The position numbers and the translations under genes are program-made. DNA of 64,000 nt. It comes from Purshia tridentata. Lineage: Eukaryota; Streptophyta; Magnoliopsida; Rosales; Rosaceae. Under the pieces are notes generated by a model that was not told the DNA's origin, searched no databases, and saw only the letters and a list, made by a program, of their open reading frames with translations. This document shows, in pieces, positions 1-11,877 of this stretch. Location: the NCBI GenBank assembly GCA_003254885.1, contig QANT01003053.1, positions 57,396 to 121,395 on the forward strand, given 5' to 3'. Each line of letters starts with the position of its first letter. Within the stretch, counting starts at the first letter, position 1.

Positions 1-387
1 CATTGGTATATAAAGAAAATAAGGCACATTATGGCCACAGTAGCAACAGCTGTGCAAACACCTGGGGACAAGGGGTTGCAATTGATAATTAGATGAAGAA
101 TGAATAAAATCTAATTGGGAAATGTAGTAACACATTGAAGAACTGAAGAGAACAAGGGTTGTTGATAATTACCTACTATAACCTTTCTTCTCCAGTTCCA
201 CTTATTGCCTGCAAAAGCAATCAAGAAGCAGAATTCTAAGAATTTAATGATTGATACAAATTAATCATTAGGGGTGGAAAAAACCAAACTGTAAGTGCTG
301 ATAGAATATGCAAATTAACTTGAACATTATTGCTATCTACAAACAAAAAACTACAGAAGAAATCTTCACTAGTATTTTCCAAAAATT

Positions 388-1185
388 TCAAGAAGTACTA
401 AAAGGTGAAAATGTAACTACAGAAGTATCATCATCACAGGTTTTGACATGAGGTCGATTGCTGCAAAAACAGACAAATTCCTTGTTATCAAATCCACAAT
501 GCTCACCACAATTGCTGCAATTTTGTGGAGTCCAATTCAAAAGGAACCCCATCTTTAAGATTTCAGTGTAATTCATTTTCAACAGGGTATCGACACCAAC
601 AGCCTCATCCACAGGCAAGATAACCAAAGACTGGCATAAGTCTGATGAAAAGTTCATGTGCTCCACTACCTTCTTGTGAAAAGTAGCAAAAGAATGATGG
701 GTGGCATTGCTAGCACAACCAATTGGGTATGAATACATGTACTCATCATTAGGTAGTTTGGTGCACTTGTAGAAGAAGGAAAAATCAGTATGAGCAGAAC
801 TATAATTGAAAAGTGTTCGATCAAGGCTGAAGTTGTGCAGAGGAAGTGGACATTTTTCATCATACACAGCAGCATTGGCCAGCAGAAATGAATGGTTTGA
901 GTAGAAGATGTCTTTGATGATATAATCATCGTCAGAAATAGTAAATACTGGATTTTCGTCTTTGCAGGCGATCTTGAAGCTGGGGTAGCCACAAGAGGGT
1001 TCTTGTTGATCAGAAAGCCAAAAGGGGTAGCTTATATTTGGACCAGTCCTACATGTTTTAGGCTTGCAGGCCTCATTGTTTTGGTCTGCAGAGAAGGTTT
1101 GCTTGGCTAAGGTTATGAAGAAGATGGAAGCAATGCATATATGGAAAGGTATTTTGGGTTTGAAGTAGCTTTGAAGGAGATCCAT
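388..1185 (-). CDS. LRK10/WAK-like extracellular receptor domain (exon 1 or stand-alone)
   Basis: The protein resembles the extracellular half of LRK10-like (leaf rust 10 locus) receptor kinases, which sit in the plasma membrane and are thought to contact cell-wall pectin. I start at the ATG at 1185, because it gives a clean signal peptide (about residues 1-32) just before the Cys-rich part; an in-frame ATG at 1266 adds 27 poorly fitting residues. A GUB_WAK_bind-like region follows (motif ISYPFW, paired Cys near residues 40-110), then a WAK-associated C-terminal region ending with NCSNCGEHCGF and CFCSNRP. The open frame stops at 388 with no transmembrane segment or kinase. In this family the kinase is on a later exon, and a possible donor (GTAGTT) lies near 407, so the rest may be off the left edge. 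It may equally be a kinase-less copy. Domain call sure; gene completeness unsure. Confidence 0.75.
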   Translation of the reverse strand: MDLLQSYFKPKIPFHICIASIFFITLAKQTFSADQNNEACKPKTCRTGPNISYPFWLSDQQEPSCGYPSFKIACKDENPVFTISDDDYIIKDIFYSNHSFLLANAAVYDEKCPLPLHNFSLDRTLFNYSSAHTDFSFFYKCTKLPNDEYMYSYPIGCASNATHHSFATFHKKVVEHMNFSSDLCQSLVILPVDEAVGVDTLLKMNYTEILKMGFLLNWTPQNCSNCGEHCGFDNKEFVCFCSNRPHVKTCDDDTSVVTFSPFSTS

Positions 1186-3411
1186 TTGGGGTGGATGATC
1201 AAGAAACAGAGAGAAAACAGAGGAGAAATCATATAGTGAAATGAAAGTTAGAAATAAATTAAACATATAGTGGAAAATTCTTGGTAGTAGGTATTATTTG
1301 GTTTGTGTCTATGATTGGACTTTGAAACAGGAAAAAAAAAAAAAAACCAATGGTTTAAGCAACAGCAAAGACTTTTGCTTCTTCAAACTGGACCGAAAGC
1401 AAGACTTCAAAAATGGGTTCTGACCATCTTTTTGTTGAAATACGTATACCAATGAACATGTACTACTTGTATGGTTTGGGTTTGGCTGAAGGATATTATA
1501 GTAGTGCATCAATGTCATGATAAACATAACTAGTGGACTATTTCGTTGCATAAGGAGCAGCAAGGTTCGAAAATGATTACAGCTTTTGGTGGGAAGGTAG
1601 TCAAACAAGGGCCAGCCAAGAGAATCATAATAAGATTTCGTTTTCAAAGTTCAGAGACTTTTCGTAGAGAAAATTCTGGGAAACTCAAAACCATTACGAG
1701 TATTTCGTTTTCAACTATATTCTTGGTAATTCGAAATTTTCGGACAACCTTTGGAATTCATAGTCATACAAAAAATAGACACGACACTAATTTATTTGAT
1801 GATATTGACATCTAGTGAAGTACATATCATTTAGGCATAATTTTGACTTTTGAATTGTAGAAGAAGGATTGAGACTTGGAAAAATCAATGCTAAATACCT
1901 TAAAACTCTAGTTAGTTAAGAGGTAAATCTGGGGATTAAGGGGTGTGGTTACTACTGTGGTAGGTAGGGTTTAGAGAAAAAAACTTTTGGCAGAGTCTAA
2001 TTAACTTTAGAATTGTTGAAGACAGAGTCAACGATTGGAAAAAAAGGGTTTTCTCCTTTGATGTATACAATAAATGAGTGATGGGATGTTCTAACAAATG
2101 ATTCATGATTGGGTGGAGGTGGAGGAGTTTGCGTGAGAGCTATATTATATATGGATTTGGTTGGTTAAACCGAAAGTGTAGAAAGGATATGTAGCTGTGG
2201 ACTTGTTTGGCTTCTTTCGTTTTGCAATTTGCATTGCATGCCTCAAAAGTAACAGAGTAGAATGAGAAAATGTTGATCCAAGCACGATGGTGACGTGCAC
2301 AGGATCAAATACTTATGCTACTGAATTCTCCAACAGATATGATTAATTTACAGGTATAACCTTGAGCAAGAATAGTTCAATTGTTCAAGGTTCGAGTTGG
2401 GTAGTCTTTTACTGAATTCAAGCAGTCCTTATTGTTCAACCCCAAAAACAAACCCAGTCCTAATTGTTCAACTAGTGGATTTTCAGGAAGCCCAACCCAC
2501 AGCCATCTCATTGTAAGGCCTAATAACATGTATACTTTACTCATATAAAAAAACACATATACTATACAAGAATTAATTCGGGGTACATATATTAGACAAG
2601 ATCGAACTTATAATATATGAAGAGAGAAGATTCATTGAAGGATGGAAGAAAAAATAAGCACACAATGAATGAATATTATGTATGAAAAGTCTGTGGAGCA
2701 GTTATGTATTATATATAAGGTTAATCTTGGTGATCACGAATTCAGATTCGTCTAACTTAATTTGGTGTGAAGTGCGAACTAGCTAATTAATGAAAATTAA
2801 GGAACAGAGGGCATATTCAATTCCATATATGCTTCTCTCGTGGACCGTTGACTTGTTCAAAATAAGCATACATGTACCAATTAAGACAGCCCCAGCATGT
2901 TGCACACACCAACTGGCCATGGGTTGTCCTCTTTCTAAAAGTCGATGGCGATGACTGAGATGATCAGTCAAACCAGAACCCTCTTCTGCCATGTCCAGCT
3001 CCACTTGGGGAGGGTTTATTAATAACCACATGCAACTTAATTGAAACTTAGTTTTATAGAGGTGTCGGTCCATCCATTGACAATGTATATGTAACTATTT
3101 CTCTATATATATCTCTAGCATTTTTGTTTGAAGTGGTCTAATTTTGACTAACTAGTTAATATTGGAATGGAAACTCCTAAGTACTACTCGATCTTCTTTC
3201 AAATAATGATCAGATCCAGCCTTGTTTACCAAGAACTTGCCTAATTTTTCTACCAAGTAGTCACGAACTAATTAACACTGCCATATATATATATATACAT
3301 ATTAATTGTTATGCCAATTAATTCCTAGTAACAAAATTAATTAAGCAAGAACTTAAAACTCTGGATCGATGAAAGACAAAGTAATTAGAAGAAGAAATAG
3401 AAGATGCATAC
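1186..3411. other. Intergenic DNA between two receptor-ectodomain genes
   Basis: No convincing coding exon on either strand. I looked in particular for kinase subdomains that would complete the receptor gene starting at 4224 and saw none. An open frame at 2783-3073 on the minus strand has no recognisable family features. The stretch is AT-rich with short TA repeats. Confidence 0.5.
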
Positions 3412-4224
3412 CATGACGAGGTGGACAAGTTTGATCATGAGGTCCGTCCTCGCAAAAGCAGCGAAAAGAATCAGACGTGGAGTTGGAGCCACACGTGCCT
3501 TTTGAAGCCATGCACGCCCTGCACATATCCCACTGCGCCCTGTACTCAACCTCAAAGCCTGCTCTCAAAACCTGCTGCAGCACTTCCGCCGTCACATTCG
3601 GCATAACGTCAAACCCCTGCCAGAATATCGGAACTCGGATAAGGATGTGGCACGAGCGATCCGATTCGGAGGAGATATCCTCGACAGAGAATCGTCCATG
3701 TAGTACGAAACATTGTTGCTGGTGCCATCGATGTTGCAAGTAAAATTGTTTGGGATGGACTCGTTCTGAGTCTGAGGAAAGCATCCGTAGAATAAAGTGA
3801 GGTTCCGAACCGTTTGAACGTTGGCAAAAAGGTTGTAATCTAAAGTGGTGTTGACGAGGTTTTGGGTGCAATAACTTTTAGAGAGATCGGGGCGAGCGAT
3901 TGTGATGGTGTGGAAGTAGGGCTGTGTGGTAATGTTTAATACGAGGAATTCTTGTTCTTCGATTTTGATGAGAGGCTGATTGTCTTGGCAGTTGATGAGT
4001 TCGAAGCCTTTCCGACCGCAGTCTTGGGATCGACTCATACTGGCTGACCAGAAAGGGTAGGATATGTTTTTAAGGAGACCGCAATCGTACGGACGCCTGC
4101 ACTCTGTGAATCGGTAATACTGGTCATCGCACTGAGCTGATGGAATCAAGATGGCGATGATGAAGTAGAAGATGGTAAAGAGAGGTGGGATTAGGAGGAG
4201 ATGGTTAGTCATAGTCATGCGCAC
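3412..4224 (-). pseudogene. Frameshifted LRK10/WAK-like receptor ectodomain
   Basis: This encodes an ectodomain of the same type as the gene at 388-1185: a signal peptide ending near AQCDD, a GUB_WAK_bind-like part (ISYPFW, CGRKGFEL) and a WAK-associated part (DMCRACMASKGTCG, FRCFCEDGPHDQTC). The two halves are in different frames. The first runs from 4224 to about 3685; the family-like sequence then continues in another frame from about 3690 down to 3412. One base appears missing within about 3677-3690, a spot that is not a homopolymer. After the last Cys motif a good donor (GTATGC at 3411-3406) suggests the exon once ended at 3412, but no kinase exon follows before the next gene. I therefore call it a decaying tandem copy; an assembly error at one base is the alternative. 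Confidence 0.7.
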
Positions 4225-5830
4225 AACTGCTCATATGAGAGAGAGAGAGAAATCAGAGAATTGGGTGCAGAGACAGATAAGTTTGATGAGTAATAAAAAA
4301 TGGTTCTATGACATGTTTTTGGTCATCTACGTTCAAACATTGAAATGAAAGAGATGGACAGCCACTGTTGTACATATATGTGATAACAGTTGTTCAAAGT
4401 TTGACCAAGAAATTAAGTTGGTGCATGGATTTTAAACAGAATTTGAGAGATAGGGGAAAAGACGGCTAATCTTGACTTCTATATATGCATTTTAAACCGT
4501 TCAAACTTCAAAGGCAAGAGGCTGCAGGATATATATATATGTAAACAAATATAATCATATTGATCACATCTTTATACAAGTGGAACGAAATATGTTCAGT
4601 AAGTAATATGCAATCAATAAATATAATATGAATATTTTATTTTAAAAACAAAAAAGGAAAGAAGTACGTACCTCTAAGTTTGCTCTATTGGATGCCTCGA
4701 CAACTTGTACGTTTTCATGCCCATTAAATTAAATTGATTACTGAATGTCAAAGAGGGTTGATAGGCACAGAGTACAATTTGGGTATAAATTAATTATTTC
4801 AGAAGTCCCTAATTTTATTAATAATAAGGGATTTGAATGCATGGTTTGAACTTGGAACTCAACTCTTATTAGAAAAGGAAACTATACCTTTCAAATTGTG
4901 AATTTGAATTACAGATTATTTTCTCATTTATCTGCAGGACTAGCTATGACTATGTCGAGTCTACTGGTGCAAAAGTCCAAACCCAGTTATGTTTAACAAA
5001 TGTATGAGGCATCATATGCAGCATCTCAAGGGAAAAACAATTTGAAAAGGGATTACAAATCTTGATCAGATGACAAACCAATTAATATAATAGTCCAAAC
5101 ATTATTACAATCTCCTCTTGCTGGTTTTTTTTATGTAATACATCTGTCATCTAAGTCGCACCACATACTAATACTAATATATAATATATATATATATAGA
5201 GCTTGCACATCATGACCTCTTGATGATCATCAAATTAAACTGAACTCATCGTACTCAATCCGTTTGTTGACTTGAGTCAGATAATAAGTCACGGCCCATA
5301 AGTTGTGATAATGATTTGTGGGTGCATATAACATAACACTGTTAAATTACTAGAATGTTTAATTTAGAACTCAAAAGAGGTCCATGGTGCAAAGAGATTT
5401 ATGGCCCATTTTTCTATGCCTCTCCAAAACAGGCCCAAAGTTGAGTACTAACCAGTAACCACCTAATGAAAGTTGATGTCACTGATTGTTCTTTCTGTAC
5501 TTGTTTTGTTATGTAAATTGTTCTTAAAATGAAAGCACTGAATGGTGGAAATTGCCGGCCAAGTTCTGAAAATATAATATTGGTATAGTAAGCATCAAAC
5601 TGTTACATGAAGTACTATTCCTCATCCTCTTGATATCATCGAAATGTCCTGCTTTAACCAGAGCATGCTTCTGTTTTATCAAGAAACAATTTCATTGTGA
5701 ATAACTACTACAAAAGAAAACTATGTTTATACTGTCAACTTCAATAATATACTAGGTTCTAGACACATTTGATGCATGAGACATTAATACAACACCTCCT
5801 AGCTAGCTAGGCACTGCAATCTTCACAACA
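4225..5830. other. Intergenic DNA
   Basis: AT-rich spacer between divergently transcribed genes, holding a GA tract (about 4237-4252) and TA repeats (about 5178-5198). I see no exon, RNA gene or bounded transposon here. Confidence 0.5.
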
Positions 5831-8246
5831 ATGCCATCTTCTCTAGGTTCTCAGACACATACTTCTGCAACAGACTTAGAGACTGTGAGGTTCGTCCACA
5901 CAGTTTCAGAGGCGCGGCGTCTGCTTCCTTCAGCAAGTCGCTGGAATTCTATAGAGATTGACTTCAACCTTATTCCTCAGTCTACCATTGCCTTTGATTC
6001 AATCCCTTCACGCTTCTCTAAGTCCTATGATTACAATCTTGTTATCACTGATAGAAAGTATTTCAAACGTTTTCTTTACATTTCTGCCTCCGTAGTTTTT
6101 GCTATCCTACTCTTAATTTTACTGCTACAATTTTTGCCCCGCAAACATCATCACCATGGTCCTTCAAAGAATCTCACACTTGCATTGAACCAAGCTCTAA
6201 CCTTCTTTGATGCTCAAAAGTGTAATACGTTACTTTCTACCATCATGCATTTTATTAATTAGAAACAATTACTTATATACATATTGATATTGTCATACAC
6301 TTTTTCACTTTAAGTACTCATTGAAGAGTTAATTCCTTTCTTTTTCAGCTGGAAATTACCCCAATAACAGTCCGGTAAAATTTCGAGGAGATTCAGGATT
6401 GCAAGATGGGAACTCAAGTAGTAGTACTAAACCTGCTATTCTTGTGGGTGGTTTCTATGATTCTGGCAACAACATAAAGTTCAGTTTCCCTACAGCTTAT
6501 ACCATGACCTTGTTGAGTTGGACTGTGATTGAATATCACCAAAAGTATGCCGATATTGGTGAGCTTGACCATGTCAAGGACATAATCAAATGGGGCAGTG
6601 ATTACTTGCTCAAACTCTTTGTTCCTCCCAGTGCAAATTCAGATACCATATTGTATTCCCAGGCAAGTCCCATGAACAAATTTGGTACCATAATCCTTTT
6701 TCTTGAATACCATATAGTGCGAATGTTCATTCCCTCATTTTTAATCTTTTTGATTTAGATTGGAAGTGCCAACAAAGATGCCAAGGTTCCTAATGATATA
6801 AACTGCTGGCAAAGACCTGAAGACATGGATTATGAGAGACCTGTTTCAATTTGTGATAGCACAGCTTCTGATCTAGCAGGGGAAATTGTTGCAGCATTAT
6901 CAGCTGCTTCAATAGTGTTTAAACAAGACAACGTTTACTCAGGAGAATTAGTCAAAGCAGCTGAGAAGCTATTTGAGAGTGCAACTAAAGCCAAAACTAA
7001 GCAAGGAATGTACACTATGGTTGATGCTTGTGCAGGAGATTCTAGAAACTTCTATAACTCATCTGGTTACAAAGATGAACTGGTCTGGGGAGGAACCTGG
7101 TTGTTTTTTGCAACTGGTAACATTACATATCTAAAAGATGCCACAGACAAATTTGAATCAGCAGTGGCTAGTGAAACAAGTTCTGACAAAGGGATTTTTG
7201 ATTGGAACAACAAGCTTACGGCTAACATGGTAATTTGCATGCAACCATTTGGAATTTATGAGGTTACATAAATTTTGTACTCTCAGTACTGGATTTAGAT
7301 CAATAACTAGTCAGTACATATATATTGTAGGTCTTGCTAACGCGTCTCCAATTTTTTCATGATGTTGGCTACCCATATGAAGAATCTTTAAAAGCATCAT
7401 CCAAATTGACAGAGTCCCTCGTGTGTTCATATGTTGGTTCTAAAATCTTTAGCAAGACACCAGGTATATATATGAGCAGTTACAATCAATGAAATATGGA
7501 AAATGTTATTTATGAGACTAATGTGGCTATTTTATCATTTATGATGATATGCCTTAAAGTTTCCTGAATATTAATGCAGGTGGGTTGATCATTCAACGGC
7601 CTGATTATGGGGCACCTCTCCAGTTTGCTGCAACAGCATCTTTTCTTAGCAAATTGTACAGTGACTACCTTGATCTTCTGGAGTAGTTCCGGCGTGAGTT
7701 GCATCAGTTTCGACTTTTCACTGGATACGTTACGCAATTTCTCCATGTCTCAGGCAAGTATTACATATAAGATAGGCAATGCAGGTTTTAAACTGTGATA
7801 TCAAAATGAATGAGTCATTATATATTTTTGATCATTTATGCATGTATTGTTTTCAGGTGAATTACATTCTAGGAGATAATCAAATGAAGATGAGCTACAT
7901 GGTAGGATTTGGTGACAAGTTTCCAACCCAAGTACACCATAGGAGTGCATCAATCCCTTGGGATGGTCAACATTACTCTTGCAAAGATGGAGAAAGATGG
8001 AAATCCTCAAAGGACCCAAACCCAAATCTGCTTTTGGGAGCTATGGTAGCAGGACCAGACCAACTTGACAAATTTATAGATGAAAGGGACAAAGAAGGGT
8101 TCACTGAGCCTAGCATTGCAGGCAATGCTGGTTTAGTTGCAGCACTCATTGCACTTCATGATCCTCCGCATCATAGTTCTAAGAAAACCATTGGCATTAA
8201 TTTGGGCATAGACCAGATGGGTATCTTCGATAAGATTGGGCTGTAA
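5831..8246 (+). pseudogene. KORRIGAN-like membrane GH9 endoglucanase, frameshifted and missing a catalytic Asp
   Basis: Six exons: 5831-6221, 6349-6662, 6759-7229, 7331-7463, 7580-7753, 7857-8246. The product resembles KORRIGAN, a type II membrane endo-1,4-beta-glucanase acting in cellulose synthesis: a cytosolic tail, one transmembrane helix (about residues 81-102), then a GH9 domain. Family landmarks kept include SGLQDG, CWQRPEDMDY, NSSGYKDELVWGGTW, the HHRSASIP histidine/arginine region and FTEPSIAGNAG with the proton-donor Glu. Two defects stand out. The DxGD motif reads DSGN (residues 168-171), so the usual catalytic base Asp is Asn. Exon 5 carries one base too many: the frame hits TAG at 7684-7686, while the continuation (SSGVSC to FSMSQ) is in the next frame and joins exon 6 correctly. 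The usual GWYCGP motif there is also degraded. Introns 2 and 5 begin with GC. Probably a non-functional paralogue. Confidence 0.8.
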
Positions 8247-8407
8247 TTAGTTCCCTCTAAACATATGTATCATTTTAATGAGTACATATATATATTTATG
8301 CAAACAGCCTTATAAGTCTTTAATAGCTCTGTTTCTTTGGGCTTGTGATTGAGTGCAATGACAAGAACCACATAAAGCAAAAAAACATATCAGCAACAGT
8401 AAAGGCT

Positions 8408-8483
8408 CAGAACCATGGTCCTACTGATCCCATACAGACCCAGAAAAGCACAGAACCATGGCCCTACTGATCCCATGCAGGCC
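8408..8483. repeat. Short tandem duplication, 43-bp period
   Basis: A block starting CAGAACCATGG and continuing with CCTACTGATCCCAT occurs at 8408-8440 and again at 8451-8483 with a few mismatches. It lies just downstream of the GH9-like gene and has no apparent function. Confidence 0.7.
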
Positions 8484-10206
8484 AAAACTTGAGCTCTAAA
8501 ATCTTTATGTTTGCCCCTCACCAGTAAGGCAGTAACAATGTGATGAAATTGAGAGAACTGTTCTCACTGACTATGGTTGCAGCTGTTTTTAACTTTTTGT
8601 GATGTAAATTGTTCTTAAATGCCTTTGGAATATGCTATGATCTGGACTACACTACACTAGCTTTGAATGATGTTTCTATATATTAAAGCTCAAAGCCTCA
8701 AACTCCAACCAACCCAAGCGTACTCACTTCAAGGACCCACAGTACTATAACATACTACATTACACATGTCTGATGGTCTTATCGTCTTTTTGTGTCCTAC
8801 AAAGATAAGATTCGGGCCAGGCGTCAACCTCATTGTCATATGGGAGTGAACTCAATCCTATTGCTACCTCTCTACCAGTAATAAATAATTGGGCCCCATC
8901 TTCATTGTTTCTGAACTAAAAAATCTTGATTGATTGGCACATTGCACATGTATGAAATTTTTTGTGAATGTAAGTGAAAGACAACAATAGTAACATTTCT
9001 ATTCATGTTGGTTTCGTGCGAGTCCTCTAACGTACTCCACATTTAAGTACCCCACTAATCACTCTCAATTAATTTATTAATTGGATTATGATTTGAGTTT
9101 CAACCTTAAAACAGAAAATTAATTTGGTTGCATTTTCCTTAGAGATAGTGATATATGACTTGTTGATATAACAATTTATAATCATATATGTGTTTGTTAT
9201 TATAATTAATGGAGATACTGTGGGAAGTTTGGTGGGATGCATACGAACCCCATATAGTATTGTAATTAAGTACCCTTTGAATGCCAATATTGCATTTATG
9301 TGAATAAACTTAATTTTCATTATCCCTCAATTTAATCATCTTTAATCAAGAAAAGGATGTGCATCAGAACATTTGAAGGTCTTGTTTGGCCAGCTCAATA
9401 TTTAATTTGGGGTCCAAAAGAGACCATCATATACTAATGTCCAGTGAGATGTTCAAACAATGATTCAATTCAACCGCATTCATTTCCAACATAAAGCACA
9501 GTCCAAAATGACAATCCAAATTGAATGGCACAACCCATTATTCAATGTCTAAAACTTCGATTCAATTTGGCTTTAATATGCCATTTGCTGCAAAAAGCTC
9601 ATATTTCTCAAGATGACACACATCCCAATTCAACCATTGGATATTGAATGGGTCGAAATTGCCGGCCAGGTACTCAAAGTATGTAGTATTTGAATGGAAG
9701 GCCGGATATTAATTGGTAATTAGGTGAGCATTAAACTTTTACATAAAAGTATTCCATATTATTATGCTTGGTAGGAAATCACAAGTTCCCTTGTGAGTTG
9801 TTTGTGACGATATGATTGAATTAGGGTATCCTAATAAACTGCTTTAATTGCTCGTAATTCTCACTCGATGAATAGAGATGTTGACATACCCCCACCTACT
9901 CCCGACTTTGGTGCCAATTACATTAGCTTATTGTAAAATTCCACTTGACAACTAACCCACCAATCACCAAGTTAGCTAGCAACTACTTCACATCACCTAT
10001 TTCCCCCCAAAAACATTTATTAATTCATTTTCCACCCACAAACTCATAACACACAAATACACAATAACCATATCTCATATTTTTATATTATTATTTTACG
10101 TAATTTAATAACATATATATATTAAACAGTAAAAAAAAATTATATTTAATAAAATATAATACAATAATGTAATATAAGAATATAATAAGAACATCATACC
10201 AACAAA
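8484..10206. other. Intergenic DNA
   Basis: AT-rich spacer without a supportable exon, RNA gene or bounded element. Open frames here lack family features. Confidence 0.5.
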
Positions 10207-10242
10207 ATAATAATAGAACAATTTTCTGGTCACCCTATTTTT

Positions 10243-11516
10243 AGAAAGGGTAATTTTATTAAATATACCTCATTAATACAAAATAAACTTTTTTAACCCT
10301 TTCAAACAAAATTAAACTTTTCTAGCTCTTTGGCCTAATTTCTGACCAAACTACCCCTTCCTATATTACACCTCCAAATTCTACCCAGTTCTTTGCCCAT
10401 CTTTCTTCCTTTATCTCTTTAAAATTTCAAATTTCCTCTCTCTCTCTCTCTCACCCAATATGTAGAGTTACAAACATCATGAATTCACAGATTTGAAAAC
10501 CCACCCAATATGCAGACGTCAACACTCTCCCAACTTCAAATTTTGTTCGTTTTCTTTCTGTTAGGTTCTTCAAAATTTGTTGGGAAGATGAGGAGGATGA
10601 TGATGTTGAAAGAGCCAATCAATCGATCATCCAATTGGTCATAAATATCTCCAAAAAAAAATGACTCAGAAGACAAAACATCAAGAAAAGCTCTAGAAAA
10701 GAAAAACAAACAGAGAATGAAATATTAGTTTTGAGTTATGAAAATTTTCCATTAATGGACTTTCTGGGTTTGATGTTGCAGATCTGGTCGACACATGGTC
10801 GACAAGTGGTCGACACATGATGCTACAGATAGTGCTGCAACGGGTTCATCGTATTCTATTTTTTTACATTTTTTGTCAACAAATGTTCGACACAAGGTCG
10901 ATAAGCAATGGTGCTACACACGTGGCTATAGCACATGGTGTTATTGTGCTACAGCTACGTCCGACATGACTTGACAATCATGTGTCAACCATTTGTCGAC
11001 CATGTGTCGACAAGACCTGCAACAACAAACCTAGATCTGCGTTTCAAATCTGGAACAACAAATCCATGTTCAAATTTGGAGAAGTACACCTACTTCATTT
11101 CTCATTTATCACCCATTACACCACATCAGAAAATTTCTTCAAAGTCAGAGTCCATTATTAGTTAAATAATACTTAATATAAATAAAATAAAATAAAAAAA
11201 CACAGCAAACCCCCCAGCCTAATCTAAGCCCTATTTTCCTAAGAAAAACATTGAACAAGCTGAAGATGGAGACAAACTGTCCATGTTTGAGAGAAGCACC
11301 AGGCTTTGATCCGAAATGGGTCTTCTGATGATGTTGTTGACAATGGAAAGAGAGAGAGTTGTAAGGGTGTGAGAGGAAGAGAGGAGCAAAAAACTGATTA
11401 GGGGCACTTTTGTCCAATTATGACCTAAAGAGTCATAAAAGATTAACTTAGAAAGGGAGGAGTTAAAAAAGTGTTTTTGGTATTAAAAGGGTATATTTAA
11501 CACAATTACCCTTTTA
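10243..11516. mobile_element. Nested inverted-repeat element inside the fold-back element
   Basis: Its left end (TAGAAAGGGTAATTTTATTA...) and right end (...AACACAATTACCCTTTTA) are inverted copies, and similarity continues inward for about 60 bases (AAATATACC, AATAC, ACTTTTTTAAC). The copy of the host element at 24771-25150 lacks this block, which is why I read it as an insertion. It encodes nothing recognisable. Exact ends are uncertain by a few bases, and no clear separate target duplication could be fixed. Confidence 0.6.
10786..11011. repeat. GTCGAC-rich inverted repeat at the core of the nested element
   Basis: The arm at 10786-10819 carries three GTCGACA units alternating with CATGG or AGTGG. 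The arm at 10979-11011 is its reverse complement with about three mismatches over 33 bases. The spacer of about 160 bases holds further variants (TTCGACACAAGGTCGATAAG, TGCTACA). It could form a strong hairpin. Confidence 0.75.
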
Positions 11517-11877
11517 GAAATTACAATTTTGGCAATGTTGGCGCATAATCGAAACCGTTCACATTTTAAATCACTTATTATAGATCATCTATGCAAAAAA
11601 TCAACTCAATCAGAAATCATTTGGTTATAGAATTGTTGTCAATTAAATATAAAAAATCAACGATTTGGTCAAAAAATTTCTCTTTAATTCGAAACCATTC
11701 ATTTTTTCTATTAATTGACAACAATTATATAACCAAATGATTTTCGATTGAGTTTATTTTTTGCATAGATAATCTATAATAGGTGATCTAAAATATGAAC
11801 GATTCCGATTATGCACCAACATTGTCGAAATTGTAATTTTAAAGAATGGGGTGACCCAAATATTTTTGATAATAATA

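Larger units (their letters stand above)
10207..11877. mobile_element. 1.65-kb fold-back (Mutator-like) element with perfect 9-bp target duplication and nested insert
   Basis: The element spans 10216-11868. It starts GAACAATTTTCTGGTCACCC and ends with the inverted form (GGTGACCCAAATATTTTTG). It is flanked by the perfect direct repeat ATAATAATA at 10207-10215 and 11869-11877, although that motif is low-complexity. The last 350 bases (11511-11868) form two long inverted arms and match the MITE at 24771-25150 almost base for base. Near the left end the match is broken by about 1.27 kb (roughly 10243-11516), which has its own inverted ends (AAAGGGTAATT...). That points to one element inserted into another. 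No transposase is visible, so it is non-autonomous. Long inverted arms plus 9-bp duplications are typical of Mutator-like elements. Confidence 0.8.

Noticed and set aside
1546-1815. Plus-strand open frame as a gene
   Set aside because: Composition unlike protein, no family match, no neighbouring exons.
2783-3073. Minus-strand open frame of 96 codons as the missing kinase part of the receptor gene
   Set aside because: No kinase motif (Gly-rich loop, VAVK, HRD, DFG) in this or neighbouring frames.
11145-11417. Minus-strand open frame inside the nested transposon as a transposase fragment
   Set aside because: No DDE-type or zinc-finger motif; it reads like intergenic translation.
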